Shown: positions 56,335 through 64,000 of the stretch, piece by piece
Layout: each line of letters opens with the position of its first letter
Numbering within the stretch: the first letter of the stretch is position 1
Assembly: GCA_037951105.1 (NCBI GenBank)
Contig: JBAMJV010009067.1
Span: 50,865 to 114,864, forward strand
Direction: 5' to 3'
Length of the DNA stretch: 64,000 bases
From: Echinarachnius parma
Lineage: Eukaryota > Echinodermata > Echinoidea > Clypeasteroida > Echinarachniidae
Program-made: the position numbers and the translations under genes
The notes under the pieces: generated by a model
What the model was told of the DNA's origin: nothing
What the model saw: only the letters and a program-made list of their open reading frames with translations
The model's database searches: none

Positions 56335-56798
56335 AAAGGGACAGTCCCTCTTTTGCAAGCCTAATTTCAAAAGTTGCGAGGTTATTGTCTTATATGAAAG
56401 AAAATGTCATTTAACGGCATGCCTGAAAAATTTAGAGCTTGAAATCTCTTATTCGTGCATAGCCCTCAAAGTAATAAAACGACAGGTAGCGTTTAAGTGT
56501 GCAAATACGTATATTCACGTGGTGGGAAAGTACATTCGGACACGGATTCCACGGAGTACCGCATTGCTGCGCGTGACCCCTATGTGACCCGCACACATAC
56601 CCGCGCTACGTAACCAGCGCACTTATCAAACAGGGGCGCAAACGGATACTAAACAAAATAACCACACCTTGCTAAAACTAACTATACATGTAATTAGAAT
56701 AAAATAGAGTAACTTAGTTAAGTCGTCATACAGACTGTTTCACCGTCCTTACGGCTCATCAGTGACTGGACAAATTTTAAAAGGGCGGGGCAGTCCCG
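56335..56798. mobile_element. AGGGACAGTCCC-ended element, copy A
   Basis: The ends AAAGGGACAGTCCC and GGGGCAGTCCCGTT are inverted. AGGTTATTGTCTTATATGAAAG inside pairs with the related inverted copy at 58638-59650. Confidence 0.65.
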
Positions 56799-56802
56799 TT
56801 AA

Positions 56803-58004
56803 AGGGATATTTGAGTATTGGTCAAACTTAAAAGGGAAGTTCAGTTTTGGTAGAGAGGGCGCTGCACATCACAATTTGTTGTGAGGTAATGAAAAACTGA
56901 GTGTCGAATTTGAGCGAATATATTTAGTCATTATTGAACAATACATCACATGCATAATTTTGTATGAAAAATGGTTGAAACCAATGCCTTATTTGAGAGC
57001 GCCCTCTTGTGTTTTAAAACGCGCTTTTTGAATGATAACAGGCTTTTTTACTTTGTCTTTGTATTTTGGTATACCTTTCGAGCATGGTGGGGTTATACAT
57101 ATTAGTTTGCAATGTTACTGTTCAGGTTTTGGTTATTAAAGTTTAGCCTTACCAAAACATACCCCTTTAACTTTAGTATCCAAAACCTGCACCATTACGG
57201 TACAAAGTAATATTTGTTATAACTTCACCGTGCTCGAAAAGTATACACAATTACAAACTACATGTACCAAGTAAAACCCCTGTTATCAATCAAAAAGAGC
57301 CGTTAGTGTGCCTTTTAAACAAAAATCATTGGTTTTAGCCTTTTTTCATACAAAATTGTGCATTTAAAGGGGTAGTTCAGTTTTAATAGAGAGGGCGCGC
57401 GCGCTGCACATCACAATTTTTTGTCAGGTAATGAAAAGCTGATCTCGAATTTGAGAGAACATGCAAATTGAATGGAAGAATAAACTTTATTTGGTCAAAA
57501 TCGACCCAGAAACGGCTGACATATCAATAAAATCAGATCTTACAATTATTTGGGGCCCAAATAATTAGATGATATTTTTCAAAAAAAAATTTAAACGTTT
57601 ACACTTTTTCAATAATTTTCAAAAGCGTTTTTTAAATAGTTGTCGATGATCTCTATATTTAGTCATTATTGAACAAGACATCACATGCATAATTTTGTTT
57701 GAACAATGTTTGAAACCAATCCCTCTTGTGTTTTAATGGCTCTTTTTTAATGATAACGGGCTTTTTACTAAGTCTTTTGTAATTGTGTATACATTTCGAG
57801 CATGGTTGAGTTATAGCTATTACTTTATAATGTTACTGTCCACAGTGGCGGACACAGGGGGGGGGGTGCCCAGGGGGCCCGGCCCCCCCCCCTCCCCCCC
57901 CCCCCCCCCCCCGACAGCTAAAAAAAACAACAAAAAAACAGAAACATTTTGGACTAGACTGCCTCGAAAATTTGTGGTCTCGGCTTCGAAAATTTTCTAC
58001 GACT

Positions 58005-58035
<31 letters not shown>

Positions 58036-58633
58036 TTACAGGATTCTTAACCAATGGGTCCTGGTCTCGGCCTCGAAAATTTGGGACTGGACCTGGTCTC
58101 GGTCTGGAAATTGTCGAAAAATTTTGGTCTCGGCTTCGAAAATTTTTACGACCTCCCCCACCCCCCCCCCCCCCCCCCCCCCCGCAGGATTCTCAACACC
58201 AATGGGACCTGGTCTCGGCCTCGAAAATGTTGGACCGTTCTGTTCTGGCCCCCCCTCCTGGAAATTCCTGTGTCCGCCAGACCGCCACTGACTGTCCAGG
58301 TATGGTTACTGAAGTTCAGCCTTGCCAAAACATAGCTGTACTATAGAGATGTCATCAACGACTTTTTAAAAACCTATTCAGATTTTTTGTCAAAGTAGTC
58401 TTTGCCATTTTTTTTTTCTTTCTAAACAGTCTAAATATCACCCGGTGATGGCCGGTGAATAATTTTGTTAATTATAAATATATATTTATGGATATTTCAG
58501 CCGTTTCTGAACCGATTTTGATTAAAATAAAGTTTATTCTGTCAATAAAATCGAATTCGACAGTCGGTTTTTCATTATCTCACAAAAAGATCTCGGAGGG
58601 TACTTCAGGAAATACAAATACTCAACATCAGCT
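56803..58633. mobile_element. Nested stack of TTAA-type MITEs and a hAT-like MITE
   Basis: The outer element (TTAA at 56799-56802 and 58634-58637) has a left end AGGGATATTTGAGTATTGG. An AGGGAAGTTCAGTTTTGG element sits near its left end (about 56833-57171). A third TTAA-type element begins at 57368 (AGGGGTAGTTCAG) and carries the hAT-like element at 57843-58290; its right end near 58345 is degraded. When the inserts are removed the outer sequence is collinear with 47759-48283. Confidence 0.8.
57843..58290. mobile_element. 448-bp hAT-like MITE
   Basis: The ends CAGTGGCGGACACAGG and CTGTGTCCGCC...CCGCCACTG are inverted, and ACTGTCCA occurs on both sides (57835-57842, 58291-58298). The interior has three C homopolymers and GGTCTCGGC-TCGAAAATTT units. 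Proline-rich ORFs are artefacts. Confidence 0.9.
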
Positions 58634-58637
58634 TTAA

Positions 58638-59650
58638 AGGGACAGGTCCACTTTTACAAAACGTCTGAACAGCTTTCAGTTGACAGATGGGGATCAACGT
58701 AACACGCAAAAAAAAATCAGAGCGAACAGCCCTCTTATTTGGATTCTACGAATATGCGTCCCTCTATTTAAACTATCGGTCAATAAAGGAGTTCAACTGA
58801 TTTAGCATAATATTACAACAATATAGTACTAATTCTCGTAAAGGTATTGTGAAACCGACATTTGTTAACGTATGTCACGGAAAAAGATCTAAAAAATAAA
58901 GAATATATAATTACATGTAGTCAGTTTAAGCGATGTTTGGGTATTTTGCTTGGTAAACGCTCACACAGTAGTACTTATGCGCGGGTCACGTAGGGGTCAT
59001 GCATACCGATCTGGCACTCCGTGAAATATGTGTACGAACATTACTAACCGGCCGAAAATACGTATGTACCCATTTAACCGACGTCCCTCAGTTTAATCAG
59101 TTGTTGGTCTATAACTCCACGAAAAAGAGATTTCAAGCCCTAATTTTGTCAGGCATGCTATTAAAGGGATAGTTGAATTTTGGTAGAGAGGGCGCTAGAC
59201 TACTTATTTTTTTGTGAGGTAATGAAAAACTGAATGTAAAATTTGAAAGAGCATAATATTCAAATAATAAAATCATCTTTGTTTGATCAAAATCGGTTCA
59301 GAGACGGCTGAAATATCTATAAATATAACAATATGTAATAAACCTGGGGCCCCAGGTTTAGCCGTTAAACAAAGCATCACATGCACAATATTTTATTCAA
59401 AATGGTTGAAACCGATGAGTGTTTAGAGAGCGCCCTCTTACGTTTTAACGGCTCTTTTTGAATGATAACATGATCTTTACTACGTCATTTGTAATTTTGT
59501 ATTCCTTTCTAGTTATAACTATTAGTTTGTAATGTAATGATGCAGGTTTTGGTTACTAAAATTCAGTTTCACCAAAACTGTACTCTCCTTACCAGAACTC
59601 AACTATCCCTTTAAATGACATTTCCTTTCATAATTATAAGACAATAACCT
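58638..59650. mobile_element. AGGGACAG-ended element, copy B, with inserted TTAA MITE
   Basis: Starts AAAGGGACAGGTCC and, reading outward, is an inverted relative of 56335-56798 (GACAATAACCTCGC at its far end). It is split at TTAA by the element at 59165-59610. Confidence 0.65.
59165..59610. mobile_element. TTAA-flanked MITE, family 1, shortened
   Basis: TTAA at 59161-59164 and 59611-59614. The ends AGGGATAGTTGAATTTTGG and CAGAACTCAACTATCCCT are inverted. It has a roughly 100-bp internal deletion compared with 32909-33461 (after GGGGCCCCAGGTTTA). Confidence 0.92.
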
Positions 59651-59654
59651 CGCT

Positions 59655-59860
59655 CATGCAGGGTCTGCCACTTGAGACTGGCTAGCATCTGGTTGACACT
59701 GCTTGTCTGTCGGTAGTTGGCCATGGCAAATCTTGCAGCACGTCGTTGGACCATGTCGATTTCTGATATTAGTTCTTTGGTGTGCGGATCCCATACTGAT
59801 GGAGAGTACTCCAGTATTGGGCGAACATACGTTTTGTAGGCCTGTTCTTTGATATCGGTT
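59655..59860 (-). pseudogene. LINE reverse-transcriptase fragment (CR1/Jockey-like)
   Basis: A minus-strand frame not starting with Met reads YVRPILEYSPSVWDPHTKEL, then VQRRAARF and YRQTSSVNQML, ASLKWQTLHE. RPILEY..VWDPHT..., QRRAARF and a late LxWxTL are hallmarks of the region after the polymerase in CR1/Jockey-like LINEs. Both sides are cut off: the 5' part ends near 59860 and the copy ends at the MITE boundary near 59650. Confidence 0.82.
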
Positions 59861-59879
59861 TACGGATACTTCAACAAAC

Positions 59880-60280
59880 AAAGTTTAACATTTTAGAAAT
59901 ATTCATCTTATGAATTAAACGAAGTTGCGATCTTCTCCTTTATCTGTTGTTCTCTGTTTGTTGTTTTTCTTGTTCTGTTCGTCTATTTTCCTCTCTATCC
60001 TTTTATATTTTTCTCCTCTCTTTTTCAATTTGTAAAACGTGAAACATTGATGTTTTATATTTTCTGGAGACCGCGCCTTGCTCTTACAAGCCCAGCTTCT
60101 TTAGCTTAGGTCTCCTCTTTCTTTCATAAATGGTTTTAGAAAAAAAATCCATTTGGATGGCAGCTATTGATTAAATATTGCACATACACATTATTTTGTT
60201 CTTTGTTTTGTTTTATTATTCTATGTTTTGTGAAATAAAGAAATAGAATGAACCTTGAACCTCTAATCTGCTCATAGATG
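59880..60280. other. T-rich sequence, possible retroelement tail
   Basis: Pyrimidine-rich, ending in TGTGAAATAAAGAAATAGAA near 60228-60250, which resembles a non-LTR 3' tail on the plus strand. Not attributable to a family. Confidence 0.35.
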
Positions 60281-60399
60281 TTTTTTTATTCATATAATTG
60301 ATGTAGTATATTGTTTCAATATTGTTTTGTTTTCAAACAAAGTATTTGATAAAAGCTCCAGTCTTTTAGTTTGATTTGATACCAAAATAATGATAGGCC

Positions 60400-60520
60400 T
60401 AAGTAGCAGGGGCGTAGACAACGGGGGGATGAGGGGGATGCATCCCCCCCCCCCCCCCCCCCCCCCCCAGCTCACAAGGTGGGGGGGATGCCATGTACAA
60501 TCATCCCCCCCAGGTTTTAG
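60400..60520. mobile_element. C/G-homopolymer insertion, possible MITE
   Basis: GGGGCGTAGACAACGGGGGG at left, a long C run at about 60443-60468, then GGGGGGATG. It looks like one of the homopolymer-rich short elements, but the right end is not clear. Confidence 0.4.
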
Positions 60521-60754
60521 GGAAGGATATAATATTTTTTGTGTGTATCTGTATACGATTGGGGAAAGAACATTAGTTGTATGAGCAAAGACTTGTTAAT
60601 TCTACCGTTAAAAAAAGTAATTTGTACATCTACATTCCTTTTTCGCTGCGCGCTACGCGCGCGAACAGATTATCTCAGTTTGTTGTGTAATTTGCGTATG
60701 GTCAGGGGTGAGTATTTCTTTTCTGTATACCGGGTCACGTAGTTCCAGTGAAGG

Positions 60755-61235
60755 CTGGCATTGCTCTGACTACTTGTGTGGCGTGCACGAAATTGCACCA
60801 TTTCAAGTATATAAATGCAAAATCTTCTCCGTGGGAGGGGATCCCCCCTTCCAAACCCTCCATATTTGACCCTGCCCCAGCCCTCGGTAGCTTCACCCCT
60901 CGGGACTCATTCTTGGCGATAGGCTTGGCGATAGGCTAAGTTGTTGGATCATATAATGCGGCATAATGGTTATGTTAGAACTGTGTATGATGCTCAATAT
61001 AAATACAATATTTGTGTTGGGGTGCATATTTGTCAATTATTTGTTTTCTCCGTGAAAATGTATTTAAAATTTCTGGTCGATCAAATCATGACACCCTTTC
61101 CCAGATACAGTCAATGTAGAGCCCGAATTTCCTCTCTTGGTAAGCACCAGATTGCACTATTTCAAGTCCAAAAATGCAAAATCTCCCTTGCATGCCCTCC
61201 CGCCGCTCAGTCACTTCGCTCCCTGTGTTGAGGTG
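60755..61235 (+). repeat. TTTCAAGT-AAATGCAAAATCTC dispersed module, two copies
   Basis: TTGCACCATTTCAAGTATAT near 60791 and TTGCACTATTTCAAGTCCAA near 61152 are each followed by AAATGCAAAATCT. A third copy in the same orientation is at 63912-63962, and inverted ones lie at about 10855-10900 and 11740-11785. Confidence 0.65.
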
Positions 61236-61319
61236 CATATCAATGACGGATCTACGGGGGGTCGGGGCCCGGGGGGGTATGTCTCCATATAAAGGGGGGT
61301 ACCATGCGTGACCAAGGAC

Positions 61320-61525
61320 TTGCCAAAAGCACCCTAAACACGTATTTTCGTGGTGTAAAAAATACACCCTAAGCAAGTATGATTATCAGTAATTTGCTAC
61401 CCTAAGTAAGTAATCAATTTTTTGTAAACCCCTAAGCAAGTAATAACTATTTTTGATACCCTAAGCAAGTAATACTATTTTGCTTTTATTTTTGATACCC
61501 TAAGCAAGTAATACTACAGTTAAAC
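61320..61525. repeat. CCCTAAGCAAGTA degenerate tandem repeat
   Basis: ACCCTAAGCAAGTAATA or a variant recurs six or seven times with 25-45-base spacing, separated by T-rich spacers (TTTTTGAT). It is the inverse of the TTTAGGGT repeat at 44520-45080. Confidence 0.82.
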
Positions 61526-61590
61526 CCCTGTATAATGAGGTCGCTTGCAACGAGGTACCGTTTACCTCGTTATAACAGGGTTTCCATGGA
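61523..61590. mobile_element. Pogo/Tigger-like terminal hairpin
   Basis: CAGTTAAACCCCTGTATAAT and ATTATA-like complement ending CAGGGTTT enclose two GAGGT...ACCTC arms. The form resembles pogo-type ends, but only a short piece is present. Confidence 0.4.
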
Positions 61591-61599
61591 TCAAGCATA

Positions 61600-62130
61600 A
61601 TGTACATGAGTTTTTTTTAAACCTTTGGCACGATCCAGGAGCACGATATGTAACAACGATGGACCCCACGCCATGAAACTTCATGAAACAGCCATGAAAC
61701 TTGACACCAATCAACATCCATTTAATAATTACTCCACAAAGACAGTTCTTATAAGTCTAATTATCTTTAATTTTTATTTAATACCATTAAGTTAAGATAT
61801 CTGCACACTTCCATGGGTTGATTTCATGTACAATTGTCATGCAGAATGAAATTAAAAGGTTTGATTATCACCCGATTATCACAATTTAACTAATAGAAAA
61901 CAACTAAATCTACTTGATTATGTATTATAAATTTAAGTAACACCACTAAAAGCTTTTAAGCAGGATGGGTGAAAATTGAACAATTTTAGATACCTATTAG
62001 CAAGGAGATTTGGAGAATCCAATCAAGAATTATGACTTTCCAAATTTTTGTTTTCTGCCCTCTTAGTTGGCTCTTAATTTGCCAAATCTGTGATGTCATA
62101 ATTATACAACTATGTTAACATACCAATTTT
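61600..62130. other. Intergenic A/T-rich sequence
   Basis: No repeats with clear ends and no coding signal. Confidence 0.4.
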
Positions 62131-62134
62131 GTAA

Positions 62135-62245
62135 AATTTTCGAAGCCGAGACCAAGTACCTTCAAAATTTTCAAGACCGAGACCACGGTCCGTCAAAATT
62201 GTTCGAGGCCGAGACCAAGACCATTGGTTGAGAACCCCTCTTAGT
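62135..62245. repeat. GAGACCAAG repeat fragment
   Basis: Three units of CCGAGACCA-GT-TTCAAAATTTTCGA with drift. It borders the left side of the minisatellite; a similar fragment (63300-63465) borders its right side. Confidence 0.7.
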
Positions 62246-62254
62246 GGGGGGAGG

Positions 62255-63295
62255 GGGAAGCGAGCGGAGCGAGGTTGGAAATTCTAGCAATTTAACATCT
62301 GAAATTGCCATTTGTTTCAATATAATTGTATGGGTATGTTCGTGTTATATAATTGCGTTTTGAAGGGTAATATATAAACACCCGAGGTTGTATGCGAGCG
62401 AAGCGAGCTTGAAAATTTTAGCAATTTAACATCGGAAAATTGCAATTTGTTTCAATATTATTGTATGGGTATATTCGTTTATGACTTATAATATGGCGTT
62501 ATTAAGGCGAGCGAAGCGAGCTTGAAAACTTTAGCAAATTAACATCTGAAATTGCCATTTGTTTCAATATATTGTATGGGTATATTCGTTTATGACTTAT
62601 GATATGGCGTAATTAAGGCGAGCGAAGCGAGCTTGAAAATTTTAGCAAATTAACATCGGAAATTGCCAATTGTTTTAATATAATTGTATGGGTATATTCC
62701 TGTTATGTTATTGCGTTTTGAAGGGTAATATATAAACACGCGAGGTTGTAGAATATTATATAATACGGAATGCGAGCGAAGCGAGCTAGAAAACTTAAGC
62801 AATTTAACATCTGAAATTGCCATTTGTTTCAATATTATTGTATGGGTATTATTCGTGTTATGTTATTGCGTTTTGAAGGGTAATATATAAACACCCGAGG
62901 TTGTAGAATATTATTTATACGGAATGCGAGCGAAGCGAGCTGGACAATTTTAGCAATTTAACATCGGAAAATTGCCATTTGTTTCAATATTATTGTATGG
63001 GTATATTCGTGTTATGATATTGCGTTTTGAAGGGTAATATATAAACACACGAGGTTGTAGAATATTATATATACGGAATGCGAGCGAAGCGAGCTAGAAA
63101 ACTTTAGCAATTTAACATCTGAAATTGCCATTTGTTTCAATATTATTGTAAGGGTATATTCGTGTTATGATATTGCGTTTTGAAGGGTAATATATAAACA
63201 CACGAGGTTGTAGAATATTATATATACGGAATGCGAGCGAAGCGAGCTGGAAAATTTTAGCAATTTAACATCGAAAATTGCCATTTATTTCAATA
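62255..63295 (+). repeat. GCGAGCGAAGCGAGC minisatellite, 8 units
   Basis: The core lies near 62260, 62392, 62507, 62617, 62771, 62927, 63080 and 63235. The last five units are regularly spaced at about 153-156 bp; earlier ones are shorter. Each unit carries TTAGCAATTTAACATC, GAAATTGCCATTTGTTTC and AAACACCCGAGGTTGTA. Confidence 0.93.
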
Positions 63296-63299
63296 TTAT

Positions 63300-63540
63300 C
63301 TCGTGGAAAATTTTTGAAGCCGAGACCAAGAAATTTCAACATTTTTGAGCCCGAGGCCGGGTTTCTTCGCAAATTTTCGAGTCCGAGACCAGGTTAATGA
63401 GGGTCGAGACCGCTTGTAAGTGGTCTCGAGACCACTTGTAAGTGGTCTCGAGACCGGCTAAAATTTGAAAGGGGGGGTTCAAACCCCCCAAAACAGCCAT
63501 TTTGGGGGCCAAAGGGGGGGGGGGGGGGGGGGGGGGTTCA
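63300..63540. repeat. GAGACC repeat fragment and G run
   Basis: CCGAGACCAAG, GAGTCCGAGACCAGG and two units of AGTGGTCTCGAGACC are followed by a long G run at about 63511-63536. Confidence 0.7.
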
Positions 63541-63659
63541 ACTGTGATGTGTGCGATGTTTTGGGGACCGAGATTTGGTGGTTATTTCAGCTCAGAACGG
63601 TGACTAAAACTTGTCCTCGCGCTGAATCAACCCAAGTGGGACCCAAGTACATAAGCTGA

Positions 63660-63796
63660 ATTTTGATACCCTAAACGCGTATTTCAGCAGTGTAAAAAAG
63701 ATACCCTATTTCCTGATTTTCGGTGATTTCGAGACCCTAAACACGTAACGTACGTAACGTGCCTGATCGTAAAAAACGACCCTTTTTACGTGATTT
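63660..63796. repeat. ACCCTAAACACGTA repeat fragment
   Basis: ATACCCTAAACGCGTATTT, GATACCCTATTT and GAGACCCTAAACACGTAAC are the same family as 61320-61525. A CGTAACGTACGTAACG palindrome lies near 63746. Confidence 0.7.
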
Positions 63797-64000
63797 CTTG
63801 GTCACGCATGGTACCCCCCTTTATATGGAGACATACCCCCCCCCCCCGGGGGTCGGGGGGGGGGGGGTTTATGTGGGTTCAAAATAGCAAACAAATCGCC
63901 GCTTCCTATCTAGGTAAGCACCAGAATGCACAATTTCAAGTCCAAAAATGCAAAATCTCTCTAGCGTAGGAGAGGCCTGGGACACACCCTCCCCTCCCCC

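Larger units (their letters stand above)
61271..63842. repeat. 2.57-kb segment bounded by a perfect 46-nt inverted repeat
   Basis: 61271-61316 and 63797-63842 are exact complements over 46 positions; the core contains ATGTCTCCATATAAAGG and ACCATGCGTGACCAAG. Inside are CCCTAAGCAAGTA repeats, a CAGGGTTT hairpin, the GCGAGCGAAGCGAGC minisatellite and GGTCTC repeats. No ORF with domains. It could be a composite element or two copies of one repeat in opposite orientation. Confidence 0.9.

Noticed and set aside
57785-58346. Proline-rich ORFs of 60-168 codons
   Set aside because: They read C homopolymers inside a hAT-like MITE that is itself inserted in other MITEs; three frames are open together.
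59654-59881. 75-codon minus-strand ORF starting MFVEVS
   Set aside because: Wrong frame; the neighbouring frame carries the recognisable reverse-transcriptase motifs, so the ORF was not used.

Overview
The window looks like nuclear DNA of a multicellular animal, most likely a marine invertebrate. It has GT-AG introns, fragments of RTE-, CR1- and L1/Tx1-type LINEs, a decayed TRIM-like gene and very dense non-autonomous DNA transposons. An echinoderm or hemichordate is my guess, but nothing in the sequence fixes the phylum. Most of the 64 kb is repeat-derived.

The genic signal is a tandem family of small, apparently unnamed membrane proteins at 0.5-42 kb. Each complete locus has three coding exons. 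Exon 1 has 25 coding nt and encodes MKGLFVIA or a variant. Exon 2 finishes the signal peptide (core residues VLxLLLxxSxQLQGAS). Exon 3 encodes a Pro/Thr linker, an IPPYVY motif, one transmembrane segment and a polycysteine tail. Both introns are phase 1. Copy 1 (837-2368), copy 2 (13766-15723) and copy 4 (36088-41949) read through when spliced on paper. Copy 3 (26159-28556) is broken in exon 2 by a 440-bp insertion. Orphan exon-1 copies lie at 13172 and 21121, and a decayed one near 34985. A conserved upstream block containing GGGGAAAACCCACCAC accompanies these first exons and also occurs without them. Copy 4 is the outlier: its linker is a mucin-like Thr/Gly/Pro repeat.

The family grew by segmental duplication. 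Block 13286-20935 recurs at 25679-34736 with few differences by eye, and a more diverged version covers about 0.8-6 kb. Comparing copies exposes precise empty and filled sites: a TTAA-flanked element at 32909-33461, a 9-bp-duplicating element at 33924-34355, the 440-bp element at 27601-28040, and an 87-bp hAT-like MITE that replaced the protein C-terminus in copies 2 and 3.

From 42 to 64 kb I see no intact gene. This part holds nested TTAA elements, hAT-like insertions with 8-bp duplications, long palindromes, a decayed minisatellite field (46.3-49.1 kb), a minus-strand B-box/coiled-coil pseudogene (51.0-52.5 kb), a 0.7-kb TG-rich tract, and at the right end a 2.6-kb segment bounded by a perfect 46-nt inverted repeat. 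Copy 4 also carries, in its first intron, three tandem 399-bp units each containing a tRNA-Gly(UCC)-like sequence.
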